Source: Neorhizobium galegae bv. orientalis str. HAMBI 540
Lineage (GTDB): Bacteria; Pseudomonadota; Alphaproteobacteria; Rhizobiales; Rhizobiaceae
Assembly (NCBI RefSeq): GCF_000731315.1
Contig: NZ_HG938354.1
Span: 1,488,001-1,552,000 of the forward strand
DNA: 64,000 bases
Reading direction: 5' to 3'
In this document: in pieces, positions 1-8,684 of the stretch
Numbering within the stretch: position 1 is the stretch's first letter
How the letters are laid out: each line of letters opens with the position of its first letter
The notes under the pieces: generated by a model
What the model was told of the DNA's origin: nothing
What the model saw: the letters and a program-made list of their open reading frames with translations, nothing else
Database searches by the model: none
Translations under genes and position numbers: made by a program

Positions 1-735
1 GAAGGCCCGGAGACGATCGCAGCCTTCATCGGCGAGCCCATCCTCGGCACCGGCGGCATCGTACCGCCGCCCAGGGGCTATTGGGAAAAGATCCAGGCAG
101 TACTCCAGAAATACGACATCCTGCTCGTCGCCGACGAGGTGGTGACCGGCTTCGGCCGCCTCGGCACGATGTTCGGCTCCGACCATTACGGCATGAAGCC
201 GGATCTCATCACCATCGCCAAAGGCCTGACCTCCGCCTATGCACCGCTGTCCGGCACGATCGTCTCCGACCGGTTCTGGCAGGTCCTGGTGCAGGGTTCG
301 GACCAGCTCGGCGCGATCGGCCATGGTTGGACCTATTCCTCGCACCCGATCTGCGCGGCGGCCGGCGTCGCCAACCTCGAACTGATCGACGAGATGGGAT
401 TGGTGCAGAATGCTGCCGAGACCGGAGCCTATTTCCGCTCCGAACTGGCCAAGGCCGTTGCCGGCCACGAGCATGTCGGCGACGTCCGCGGCGATGGCCT
501 TATGGCAGCTGTGGAATTCGTGGAGGACAGGGACGATCGCAAGTTCTTCGATCCTTCCCGGAAGATCGGCCCACAAATCGCAGCAGCGCTTCTGGAACGC
601 GGCGTCATCGGCCGCGCCATGCCCCAGGGCGACATTCTCGGTTTTGCGCCGCCGCTTTGCCTCACCCGCGAGGAAGCGGATATCGTCGTCAAGGCGACGG
701 CCGAGGCGATCGACGGTGTCTTCGCCAACCGCTGA
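1..735 (+). CDS. Class III (omega) aminotransferase, C-terminal part
   Basis: The reading frame is open from the first base, so the N-terminus lies outside the window. It encodes the C-terminal 244 residues of a fold-type I PLP enzyme of aminotransferase class III, which moves an amino group from an omega-amino donor, often to pyruvate. Visible motifs are the cofactor-binding DEVVTGFGR and the TIAKGLTS stretch whose Lys should form the Schiff base with PLP. Next comes the conserved GHGWTYSSHP region. The stop is followed after 13 bases by the alcohol dehydrogenase gene, so the two are probably cotranscribed. Substrate cannot be assigned from this fragment. Confidence 0.93.
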   Translation, partial: EGPETIAAFIGEPILGTGGIVPPPRGYWEKIQAVLQKYDILLVADEVVTGFGRLGTMFGSDHYGMKPDLITIAKGLTSAYAPLSGTIVSDRFWQVLVQGSDQLGAIGHGWTYSSHPICAAAGVANLELIDEMGLVQNAAETGAYFRSELAKAVAGHEHVGDVRGDGLMAAVEFVEDRDDRKFFDPSRKIGPQIAAALLERGVIGRAMPQGDILGFAPPLCLTREEADIVVKATAEAIDGVFANR

Positions 736-748
736 CGGGAGAAGACAC

Positions 749-1819
749 ATGGCCTCTATCCCCGAAACGATGGCAGCCGTCCTGCTGACAGGCCATGGCG
801 GGCTCGACAAGCTCGTCTACAGCCGGAATGTCCCCGTGCCCAGACCTGCCGCCGGCGAGGTCCTCATCCGCGTGGCGGCCTGCGGCATGAACAACACCGA
901 TGTCTGGGTGCGCCAGGGCGCCTACGGTACAGAGGAGGATCCCGGCGCCGTTTCCACATGGCGACGGCAGGGCAATACGCTCGTCTTTCCGCGCATCCAG
1001 GGCGCCGATACCGTCGGTCACGTGGTTGCCGTCGGAGAGGGTGTCGATCCGACACGGATAGGCGAGCGGGTGATGGTCGATTTCTCCATCTACAACCGCG
1101 AGGACGATAGCCTTGCCGACATCGACTACATGGGCCACGGACGCGACGGCGGTTATGCCGAATACATGGCGCTGCCGGCAGAAAACGCCCATGTGATCAA
1201 CACCACCATGACTGATATCGAGCTTGCGACTTTCTGCTGCGCCTATCTGACCGGCGAGCGAATGCTGGAAAGAGCCAGGCTTTCTGTCGGGGAACGGGTA
1301 CTCGTCACCGGCGCCTCGGGCGGCGTCGGCTCGGCGATCATTCAGCTTGCGCGGGCGCGCGGCGCGATCCCGATCGCCGTCGCAGGCCCAGGCAAGGAAA
1401 GCGCCGTACTCGAGATCGGCGCCCAGGCCGTGGTGACGCGCGGGAAAGGCGACCTTGTCGAGGCGGTGACCGAAGCAACGGGCGGGGCACCGATCGACGT
1501 GGTCGCCGATCTGGTGGCCGGCCCGATGTTCAACGATCTTCTGAAAATCCTTCGCCCCGAGGGCCGCTACACGACCGCGGGGGCCATTGCAGGCCCGGTC
1601 GTCCAGCTTGATCTCAGGACGATGTATCTGAAGCAGCTGGAGCTGCACGGTTCCAGCCAGGGGAGCCGCGCCGATTTTCGCCGCCTCGTCGGTTATATCG
1701 AAAGCGGAAAGGTCCGACCGCTCGTCGGCGGCGTTTATCCGTTGTCGGAATTCCACCGCGCCCAAACCGACTTCATGGCCAAGAATTTCGTCGGCAAACT
1801 GGTCGTGGTTCCCGATTGA
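749..1819 (+). CDS. MDR-family zinc-type alcohol dehydrogenase / quinone reductase-like oxidoreductase
   Basis: A 356-residue medium-chain dehydrogenase/reductase. The N-terminal GroES-like domain carries the AACGMNNTDVW segment, where classical zinc alcohol dehydrogenases have a catalytic Cys followed by a second conserved Cys-Gly. This form is closer to the quinone-reductase branch. A Rossmann domain follows with the nucleotide-binding GASGGVGSA motif. The ATG at 749 is preceded by GACGGGAGAAG, a good ribosome-binding site. A second in-frame ATG lies seven codons later. Its position 13 bases behind the aminotransferase suggests a joint pathway, for example amine to aldehyde or ketone to alcohol, but the substrate is unknown. 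Confidence 0.88.
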   Translation: MASIPETMAAVLLTGHGGLDKLVYSRNVPVPRPAAGEVLIRVAACGMNNTDVWVRQGAYGTEEDPGAVSTWRRQGNTLVFPRIQGADTVGHVVAVGEGVDPTRIGERVMVDFSIYNREDDSLADIDYMGHGRDGGYAEYMALPAENAHVINTTMTDIELATFCCAYLTGERMLERARLSVGERVLVTGASGGVGSAIIQLARARGAIPIAVAGPGKESAVLEIGAQAVVTRGKGDLVEAVTEATGGAPIDVVADLVAGPMFNDLLKILRPEGRYTTAGAIAGPVVQLDLRTMYLKQLELHGSSQGSRADFRRLVGYIESGKVRPLVGGVYPLSEFHRAQTDFMAKNFVGKLVVVPD

Positions 1820-1944
1820 CGATAATTCGGAACCCGTGTTGGCGATGTCCGATTGGCTGGGCGACCGGGAGCGCGCGTCGGCTTCGGGATCCGCCACAGC
1901 CATCGGTCGACCTGCGCAGGGTTCGCCGGACAGGGTCCGACTTT

Positions 1945-2556
1945 TCAATCCGGCGATAAGCTGCCGAGCCGCTGAAGCACGTTCGTCAGGCGAGCATTCT
2001 CGGTCCGAAGTTTGTCGGCCAGCAGCTTTTTGAGCTGCCTGTTCTCGGCGTCGAGCGCCGCCAGATCGTCATCCGAAACCACGTCCGGCAGATGGACACT
2101 CCGCCGCTGAGGATGGTCCTTTTCGGACGGCGTGACAATTTCGATGGTCTGAATGTTTACGTGCGGTTTCTTAGCGCTCGACAACGGTACGTGATTTCTC
2201 ACGACCGCTACCATTTCGGGGATGGCTGAGCATCAATTGCCGCCGGCAATTCGATTTGAGGTGGCAAAGATGAACCGGCTTTGCCATCCAATGAAGGGAT
2301 TGTTCCTGGATCGTCGGCGCGACGGCCGTTTTCAATGCTCGGCTCCAGCTTCACTCCCTCGGACGTGACCACGGCGTTATCGGAGGCTCGCGGGCGCTCC
2401 TCGATCGGCTGAATGCGATGTGGCAGTGACGTGTCGCTTTCCACCGCCCGGGCCAGGGCCCTCAGATCCGTATCCCTAGATCGAGTTTGCTTGGGTCTTC
2501 GGCTGCCGTCGATTGGTTTTATACTCGACGACAAAGTTGCGCCGTGTGGTCTTCAT
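1945..2556 (-). pseudogene. SyrB-associated coiled-coil protein, broken by two frame disruptions
   Basis: Three pieces in two frames make up one former gene. Piece one starts at 2556 (MKTTRRNFVVEYK...) and hits a TAG at 2476-2478 just after QANSI. In the intact relative at 56.2 kb the corresponding bases read NSIWGD, and the reading here resumes one frame over as DTDLRALARAVE, as if two bases were lost. Piece two stops at 2208. Piece three (from 2214) restores the first frame and ends with LAALDAENRQLKKLLADKL, the family's C-terminal leucine-zipper-like module. The two disruptions compensate each other, so an ancestral single frame is likely. Without the comparison, pieces two and three would look like two small overlapping genes. 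Confidence 0.62.
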
Positions 2557-2695
2557 CTGTTTCTCAGCGTGAGCTATGTCGATTGCCGAGCCCCTGCACT
2601 ATCGAGCAGGTCTCACAAGCCTTTGGTGTTATCGGTTTTACCCAGTGAATCTCGGCGTCAACTCGAGCACGTGATGCGAGATCCTAGTGTCGGGT

Positions 2696-3154
2696 TCACT
2701 TAAGACCGAGTCGTCTGCGCAGTTCTGCATTCTCGGTGCGCAACTTTTCCGCCAACAGCTTGCGAAGCCGTTGGTTCTCCTCTTCGAGCTGGATGAACTC
2801 AGCAAGATCGTCGGTAAAGGGAACCGGAACAGGCGCTTTCCGAATGGTGTCCTCGGATTTTACGGCCTTCTTCCATTGATAATATGTTTGGTCAGAAATG
2901 CCGACGATCTTGACTGCGTCCTTGAGCGTCACCCCGTTTGCAAGCTGTGCGTCGATCTGTCCGAGCTTTTCAAGCTTGTCTTCGTCGCTATGCCTCTTGG
3001 ACCTGGTTGGCGAAGCCGCCTTCGATGTGGCGCGAACAGGCTCGACCGAGGCTTTTTTTCGTCGAGAGGCCGCCTTCTTGGCAACGGACGGCGCCGGCGC
3101 GGATTCAGCCGTCGCAGACACGGTAGAAAGCTCGATGTTTTCTTCGTCGGCCAT
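2696..3154 (-). CDS. SyrB-like transcriptional regulator
   Basis: A 152-residue protein of the rhizobial SyrB family; SyrB of Sinorhizobium meliloti is about the same length and represses syrM. The N-terminus starts MADEEN and is followed by an Ala/Lys/Arg-rich basic stretch (KKAASRRKKAS). At residues about 75-100 lies a transposase-type helix-turn-helix with GVTLKDAVKIVGISDQTYY. The C-terminus is a short coiled coil (QLEEENQRLRKLLAEKLR). The ATG is preceded by GAGAGGGAATATTC, a good ribosome-binding site. Membership in the family is clear; orthology to syrB itself, and the target gene, are not shown by the sequence. The broken relative lies directly downstream. Confidence 0.85.
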   Translation of the reverse strand: MADEENIELSTVSATAESAPAPSVAKKAASRRKKASVEPVRATSKAASPTRSKRHSDEDKLEKLGQIDAQLANGVTLKDAVKIVGISDQTYYQWKKAVKSEDTIRKAPVPVPFTDDLAEFIQLEEENQRLRKLLAEKLRTENAELRRRLGLK

Positions 3155-3275
3155 GAATATTCCCTCTCTTTATCGCAGCCTTTGTCAGCCGAGTTGATCA
3201 ATTAGTCAACAGGAGCTCCCTCAAGGAGCAATGACCCGCTGAAAAGACGAAAGCCCATCTATCATTCGATCGCCC

Positions 3276-3292
3276 GAATGCTTTTGGCATTC
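3276..3292. promoter_or_regulatory. Inverted repeat upstream of the FGE gene (possible operator)
   Basis: GAATGCTTTTGGCATTC is an inverted repeat with perfect 6-base arms and a 5-base spacer. It lies about 115 bases before the ATG of the formylglycine-generating enzyme gene. It contains TTGGCATTCC (3285-3294 region), which is identical to a ten-base stretch in the intergenic region of the divergent importer/LysR pair at 12.99 kb. I infer a binding site for that LysR protein. Confidence 0.4.
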
Positions 3293-3405
3293 CCGCAATC
3301 GAGCGTTTATATGTTTGCGAAAGCGAAGTCGTGGATAGCGGAAGGTCAGAAGGCTGGCAGCCGGAAAAATCCGCAAGACGAAACAAAGTACATCAGGAAG
3401 ACGCA

Positions 3406-4359
3406 ATGAGTGGATGCTGTTCAGGATCAAGGCGGGAACCGGAACAGGGAATATCTGGCGTACCGGCAAACACGGTCTCTGCCGGCATCAGAGGGGAAGC
3501 GATTGCCGTCAAGGGGGGCGAGACATTCGTTGGAACCCATGACCCGGTAATCTCCGCCGATGGCGAGGGGCCGGAGCGCAGGATTTCGTTGCAGGATTTT
3601 CACCTCGAGGTCGAGACGGTCACCATCCGTCGGTTTGCCCAGTTCGTCGAGACGACCGGTCATGTGACGGAATCGGAGAGGTTCGGCTCGTCAGCCGTGT
3701 TCGCATCGCTGCTCGGCGACAGCAGCCTTGCGACGGGCGGTGTCATAGGAACCCCTTGGTGGACGCGCGTGGACGGGGCCACCTGGCGGCAACCGGAAGG
3801 CCGCGACAGTTCGATCGACGATCGGCTCGACCATCCGGTCACCCACGTCTCCTGGAACGACGCGCTCGCATTCGCGCGATGGGTCGGCGGCCGCCTGCCG
3901 ACGGAAGCGGAATGGGAGCATGCTGCGCGTGGCGGCAACCGCCGGCGGCGATATCCCTGGGGCGAGGAAGAACCGACCGACGAGACGATCTTCTGCAATA
4001 TCTGGCAGGGCCGCTTTCCCGACACCAACACGCTGCAGGACGGATATTTCGGCACCGCGCCGGCGCGCAGCTTCGCCCCCAACGAGGCTGGTTTCTACAA
4101 TCTCGCCGGCAATGTCTGGGAATGGACCGCCGACCCTTTCAAGGTGCGCTCACTGTCGAAACAGGCAAAGGCGCGGAATGAGCATGCCAAGCGCTTTTCC
4201 GACAAGGTGCTGAAGGGCGGTTCGTTCCTCTGCCACAAAAGCTACTGCTATCGCTACCGGATCGCGGCGCGGATGGGCCTTTCCCCGGATAGCGCCTCGA
4301 GCAATACAGGCTTCCGGATCGCTTATGACGCCGTAGCTGGAAAGGACGATGGTCCTTGA
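3406..4359 (+). CDS. Formylglycine-generating enzyme (sulfatase-activating)
   Basis: A 317-residue FGE-sulfatase domain protein. It oxidises the Cys of the CxPxR motif in sulfatases to C-alpha-formylglycine, the catalytic aldehyde. Both FGE active-site cysteines are present, at about 276 and 281, in KGGSFLCHKSYCYRYR, and the C-terminal NTGFR signature follows. The family motifs GRLPTEAEWEHAARGG and NLAGNVWEW are also present. An open frame extends upstream, but the ATG at 3406 has AGGAAG seven bases before it and gives the MSGCC start common in bacterial homologs. No signal peptide is visible, so it acts in the cytoplasm. It faces the GH3 gene and presumably serves the two sulfatases of this locus. 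Confidence 0.93.
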   Translation: MSGCCSGSRREPEQGISGVPANTVSAGIRGEAIAVKGGETFVGTHDPVISADGEGPERRISLQDFHLEVETVTIRRFAQFVETTGHVTESERFGSSAVFASLLGDSSLATGGVIGTPWWTRVDGATWRQPEGRDSSIDDRLDHPVTHVSWNDALAFARWVGGRLPTEAEWEHAARGGNRRRRYPWGEEEPTDETIFCNIWQGRFPDTNTLQDGYFGTAPARSFAPNEAGFYNLAGNVWEWTADPFKVRSLSKQAKARNEHAKRFSDKVLKGGSFLCHKSYCYRYRIAARMGLSPDSASSNTGFRIAYDAVAGKDDGP

Positions 4360-4433
4360 TCGCAGGTAGCGCTTCGGTCTGGTCGATCGGTGAGCCCCAT
4401 ATGTCCTTCATCCGGCGTGCATGCCGGAGGCCA

Positions 4434-6095
4434 TCAGTACCGCGCGTCAGGCGCTCCGGCGAAGGGATCGACAGGACTGCTGCGGTTCCACGGCCTCCGC
4501 CCCATCAGCGCCTCCACCACAGCGGTCTGCATCGCCTCGTGGGTGGAATAGGCATTGATATAGGTCGGCACCCGGGGGGCATCGTAGAGATAATAGGGAA
4601 AGCCGAAGGAGATCATCACCGTCGGCAGGCTCGTCCACGGCCGTTTCATGGCGGCCCTGAAATCCCCGTGAAGTGCCCGCCAATCCAGAAAAATACGCCC
4701 GCGGGTCAGAAGCGTCTCTTCGCCGAACAGATAGAGGACGAGGTCGTGCCCCTCCGTATCAAGCGGGGTGCCATAGGGATTAAGGGTCACCTCGAAGCCC
4801 TCGGCAGCCAGCATTTCCGGCAGCTTGAAATCCAGCCTCGCATTCTGCATCGGCTCGACGATCCCGCCGGAAACGACAAGGATGCGGCGATGCTTTTCAG
4901 GGTCGAGCGGCAGCGTACCGTTCCTGTCCTTCACCAGTGTGGGCGCGCGAGCAAAAGCCTCGTTGGACAATTTTTGGGAGGACGCCTCACCTACATGGAC
5001 CGGCATTTCGACGTTGCGATGCAGGCCGAGCGACGCCTTGAGGGCGAGGACGCGTGTGACCGCATCGTAAAAACGTTCTGCCGGAATGCGCCCGGAATGG
5101 GCGGCGTCACGCACGGCAGCGATTTCCGCCTCCGGTTTGGAGGAGAAAAGGACCATGTCGCAGCCACTCGCGATAATCTCGATCTTCGCGTCATGTGCCG
5201 GCATCACGCCCGAAAGGCCTGCCATCTCGCTGGCGTCGGAGACGATCAGGCCGTTGAAGCCGAGCTCGCCCCGCAGGAGTGCGGTATTGAGCGGCGCAGA
5301 GACTGAAGCCGGCAGATAGGCCTCTTCGCCTGCATCAGGATCGCGTTCCAAGACATAGGCCGGCAGCGCGATATGCGCCGACATGACCGACTTCACCCCC
5401 TGATCGATGGCGGCCTTGTAGAGCACACCGAAGGTGGCCCGCCATTCTTCCATCGATAGCGGATTGATGGTGGTGACCAGGTGCTGGTCGCGTTCGTCAT
5501 AGCCTTCGCCCGGCCAATGTTTCACGGTCGCGGCAAGGCCGAGCCGCTGGAAGACGCGCATCTGCGCCAGTGCGTGACGTTCGATCAGCGCCGGATCCGA
5601 GCCATATCCGCGGGTTGCGACGATCGGGCTACGAAAGGCCGCGTTGATATCCAGCACCGGTGTGAAGGACCAGTTGATCCCGACGGAACGGGCTTCGCGC
5701 GCCATCAGGTCGGAGATCGCCTCGGTCAGTTCGACATCATCAACGGCGGCCAGGGCCAGTGGATTGGGAACGGCCGTGCCGAAGGAGAGGCTCATGCGTG
5801 AGCCTTCGAGATCGGCGGAAACGAGCAGAGGGACCTTGGCCCCAGCCTGAACCGCTGCCATATGCTCGCGTTCCCTCGTGCCATCCGCGCCAAAATAACG
5901 GGTGATGCCACCCGGCTGCAGCTCGCCGAGGCGGACGATCTCCGCCTCGCGGTCGTCACCGCGCGAATTGAGATTAAAAAGCTGGGCGGCGCGCCCGGTA
6001 TCGTCCAGGGCCTGGAACGTCCGGGTCACCCAGTCGAGGGCTTCGCGATCGAGGTTGAAGGGCGATTTCGTCAGATGATCCAGTGTCGATGGCAT
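4434..6095 (-). CDS. Glycoside hydrolase family 3, beta-N-acetylhexosaminidase-like
   Basis: A 553-residue GH3 enzyme. The N-terminal TIM barrel has KHWPGEG at 192-198 followed by D203 and H205. This is the NagZ-type arrangement (KH-x-PG-x-G-x4-D-x-H) in which the His serves as acid/base. The nucleophile should be D287 in VSDASEM. A C-terminal alpha/beta domain follows, longer than in compact NagZ enzymes. No signal peptide is visible, so the substrate should be an imported oligosaccharide. The gene lies 12 bases downstream of the sulfatase gene in the same operon, which fits removal of terminal GlcNAc-type sugars after desulfation. NAG specificity is inferred from the motif. Confidence 0.87.
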   Translation of the reverse strand: MPSTLDHLTKSPFNLDREALDWVTRTFQALDDTGRAAQLFNLNSRGDDREAEIVRLGELQPGGITRYFGADGTREREHMAAVQAGAKVPLLVSADLEGSRMSLSFGTAVPNPLALAAVDDVELTEAISDLMAREARSVGINWSFTPVLDINAAFRSPIVATRGYGSDPALIERHALAQMRVFQRLGLAATVKHWPGEGYDERDQHLVTTINPLSMEEWRATFGVLYKAAIDQGVKSVMSAHIALPAYVLERDPDAGEEAYLPASVSAPLNTALLRGELGFNGLIVSDASEMAGLSGVMPAHDAKIEIIASGCDMVLFSSKPEAEIAAVRDAAHSGRIPAERFYDAVTRVLALKASLGLHRNVEMPVHVGEASSQKLSNEAFARAPTLVKDRNGTLPLDPEKHRRILVVSGGIVEPMQNARLDFKLPEMLAAEGFEVTLNPYGTPLDTEGHDLVLYLFGEETLLTRGRIFLDWRALHGDFRAAMKRPWTSLPTVMISFGFPYYLYDAPRVPTYINAYSTHEAMQTAVVEALMGRRPWNRSSPVDPFAGAPDARY

Positions 6096-6107
6096 CGATC
6101 CCTCCGT

Positions 6108-7868
6108 TCAAACCTGCTCGGTGAGCGCGCGTTCAAGCGCCTCGAGCTTTCCCAGGTCCAGTTCCGGCCAGACTGTTGCCGCCTGCACCAGCGTCTTTGC
6201 GGCGAGTGGGGCGGGCAGCGGCTTGGCCGCAAGACGAGGAACTTCCGCAATCAGGATGCGGCGCGTCGTTTCGTCGGCCATGAGCTTCGCGATCGGGATA
6301 TTCGCTACCCGAGCCCCTTGTGGGAAATCGCTTGCCCGCGCCACGCTGCGCTGGCCGGAAACGACCTGCGCCCATTGTTTTTCGATGAGCAGGTGTTCGC
6401 CGCGCACCGGTCCCGTCTCGGGAAGGCCGAGCCGTTCAAACTGATCGGAGGGCGCATCGGAGGCACGCATCAACTCGACGAGCAGCTCGGCCATCCGCAA
6501 TTCAATTCTATCATCTCTGAGCGGATTTTTCTGCTCGGGATCCGTCTCAAGATCGTAGAGCAAGGTCCCGAAAACCCAGGGGCCCCGGATCGTCCATCCC
6601 GGTATGCGCAGGACGGGAGCCCCTTTGGTGAAGGAGAAAGGCGGCGCGAGCTCCGCCTTCGACAGTTCGTCCGGGGAGAAGCGGGCGCGCATGTGGGTCG
6701 GCATCAGCGTATATTCATGGAGCGGCGAATTGTCCTCGGTGGCGCAGCATCGCATGTAGACGTAACGGCCCTCGGTGACACACACGTGCCCCCCGAAATT
6801 CCCGAATAGTCCCGCTTTGCGGACCGGAGCATCGTTTCTGACCGTCTCGAGAAGCGGTTTTCCCTGCATATCAGGCGTCGGCTGGAGGCCGAACAGGTCA
6901 AGGAGCGTCGGCGCAATGTCTATGGTCTGAACGAGCGCGGAGCGCCGTTCGCCGGCAACCCTGGCCCGCGGATCCCAGACGAAGAAAGGCGTGTGGATCG
7001 TCTCGTCGTACCACGGCATAACGGATTTACCCCACCAGCCCTTTTCGCCGAGCATATAACCATGGTCCGTGCAGACGATCAGCATCGTATCGTCCCACAT
7101 GTTCTTCTCGTCCATCATGTCAAGCAGCCGGCCGAGATTGCGGTCGCACATCGAAAGCAGCGCCAGATAGCGATGCCGCGCCTGGAGGACCCGTTCTTCC
7201 GCCTCGGTGACGCGATCATAGGGCGGCCAGTCGAAATCCTCGCCGGTATCGGGGTAGAGCGCGTGATATTCGGCATAGCTGAAAAACGGCTCGTGCGGAT
7301 CGAAGGTCTCGAGCTGCAGCATCCAATCATCCTGGCCGGCATTGGTTTCGATGAATTGCAGGCCGGCATCGAATGTTCGCGTTTGCGGGTGGTCAAGCTC
7401 GTCCCTGAGATAGGTCCGGTTGATTGGATCCTGCCGCTTCATCTGGTAGAGGAAGTCGACGAGACGCGTGCGATCCACACCTTCGACAATGCCTTTCCAG
7501 AGGTCGCCTTCCTGGCCGCGAAAGAACTCATGCGAAGAAAAGCGCGTATGATAGGTCGCGCCCCCATCCTCCCAATAATGCTGATGGTCGGTAACCAGGT
7601 GGGTGTAGATACCGGCGTTTCTCAACAACTCCGGCACGCTGTCGTCGAACGGCTCGATCGGTGACCACGACCGGTGGAGAAAATTGTACCGGCCGGTGTG
7701 CATTTCGCGCCGCGCCGGCATGCAGGGCATGGAACCGGCATAACAGCGGTCGAACGTGGCCGTCCTTTCCGCAAGCCGCCCGAAATTTGGCGCATGGGCT
7801 GTCCTGTCGCCATAGGGCGGCAGAAGGCGGCGGTTGAGGCTGTCGAACATCAGGACGATGGCGCGCAT
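6108..7868 (-). CDS. Cys-type sulfatase
   Basis: A 586-residue alkaline-phosphatase-superfamily sulfatase. The CxPxR maturation motif is CMPAR at 49-53 with HTGR after it, so Cys49 should be converted to formylglycine. Metal-site elements include the N-terminal MFDSLNRR and CTDHGYMLGEKGWWGK in the middle. No signal peptide is visible, so it probably acts on imported substrate. The ATG lies three bases behind the stop of the upstream ABC ATPase gene, so the transport genes and this enzyme share an operon. The formylglycine-generating enzyme needed for its activity is encoded at 3.4 kb. Confidence 0.92.
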   Translation of the reverse strand: MRAIVLMFDSLNRRLLPPYGDRTAHAPNFGRLAERTATFDRCYAGSMPCMPARREMHTGRYNFLHRSWSPIEPFDDSVPELLRNAGIYTHLVTDHQHYWEDGGATYHTRFSSHEFFRGQEGDLWKGIVEGVDRTRLVDFLYQMKRQDPINRTYLRDELDHPQTRTFDAGLQFIETNAGQDDWMLQLETFDPHEPFFSYAEYHALYPDTGEDFDWPPYDRVTEAEERVLQARHRYLALLSMCDRNLGRLLDMMDEKNMWDDTMLIVCTDHGYMLGEKGWWGKSVMPWYDETIHTPFFVWDPRARVAGERRSALVQTIDIAPTLLDLFGLQPTPDMQGKPLLETVRNDAPVRKAGLFGNFGGHVCVTEGRYVYMRCCATEDNSPLHEYTLMPTHMRARFSPDELSKAELAPPFSFTKGAPVLRIPGWTIRGPWVFGTLLYDLETDPEQKNPLRDDRIELRMAELLVELMRASDAPSDQFERLGLPETGPVRGEHLLIEKQWAQVVSGQRSVARASDFPQGARVANIPIAKLMADETTRRILIAEVPRLAAKPLPAPLAAKTLVQAATVWPELDLGKLEALERALTEQV

Positions 7869-7871
7869 GGT

Positions 7872-8684
7872 TTAAGCCGTCATTGCGAGGGCGCGGAACG
7901 CGGCGCGCCGTTCCGCCTGCCTTGCGGGATCGGCGACGGGCGCGGCGAGAAGCAGACGCTTCGTGTAGTCATGAGCGGGGCGAGCCGTCACCTGGTCGCA
8001 TTCTCCGAATTCAACGATCTCGCCGAAGCGCATTACCGCAACACGATGCGAGATGTGACGCACCGCCGCCAGATCGTGGGAAACGAAGAGATAGGCGACG
8101 CCCGTCCGATCCTGGATCTCGATGAACAGATCCATGACCCGCGATTGGGTGGAAAGATCGAGGGCGGAGACCGGCTCATCGCAAACGATGAGGCGCGGGG
8201 ACAGCGCCAGCGCACGGGCAATGGCGATCCGCTGGCGCTGGCCGCCAGAAAACTCGCGGGCAAACCGTTCCGCCGCGTCGCTTGGCAGGGCGACCTGATC
8301 GAGCAGCTTGCGGACCTGCCGGGAGGCATCGGCACGCGAGGCGAGCCCGCGCGCAACTATCGGTTCCGTCAGGATGTCTTCGATCATCATCGACGGGTTG
8401 AGCGAGCTGTAGGGATCCTGGAATACCGCCTGGATGGCCGCCTGGCCTTGGCGTGCGCGTGGCGGCACTCCGGCGATATTCTCGCCGTCGAACACTATCT
8501 CGCCCGAGCTGACGGGGCCGATGCCGAGAATGGCGCGCCCGAGCGTCGTCTTGCCCGATCCGCTCTCGCCCACCAGCCCCACGGTTTCACCGGGGCGGAT
8601 GGTGAGATTGACGTGTTTCAGGACATGGTGGGCGCCGAAATGGACGTTGACGTTGCGGCAATCGACGAGGATCTGATCGTTCAT
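7872..8684 (-). CDS. ABC importer ATP-binding protein, oligopeptide (DppF/OppF) family
   Basis: A 270-residue nucleotide-binding subunit. Walker A is GESGSGKTT at about 39-47. The signature is FSGGQRQRIAIARAL, and Walker B is LIVCDEPVSALD. It should energise import together with the ATPase half fused to the permease just upstream. Its start overlaps the 3' end of that gene. The set (binding protein, permease, permease-ATPase, ATPase) followed by a sulfatase and a glycosidase suggests an oligosaccharide substrate, although this transporter family is best known for peptides. Confidence 0.93.
   Translation of the reverse strand: MNDQILVDCRNVNVHFGAHHVLKHVNLTIRPGETVGLVGESGSGKTTLGRAILGIGPVSSGEIVFDGENIAGVPPRARQGQAAIQAVFQDPYSSLNPSMMIEDILTEPIVARGLASRADASRQVRKLLDQVALPSDAAERFAREFSGGQRQRIAIARALALSPRLIVCDEPVSALDLSTQSRVMDLFIEIQDRTGVAYLFVSHDLAAVRHISHRVAVMRFGEIVEFGECDQVTARPAHDYTKRLLLAAPVADPARQAERRAAFRALAMTA

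Noticed and set aside
689..1948. Long minus-strand open frame opposite the alcohol dehydrogenase gene
   Set aside because: It is antisense to a clear MDR gene, has no family motif and arises from GC-rich codon use.
4411..4428. TCCGGC/GCCGGA hairpin between FGE and GH3 genes as a terminator
   Set aside because: The stem is only six bases and no T tract follows on either strand.
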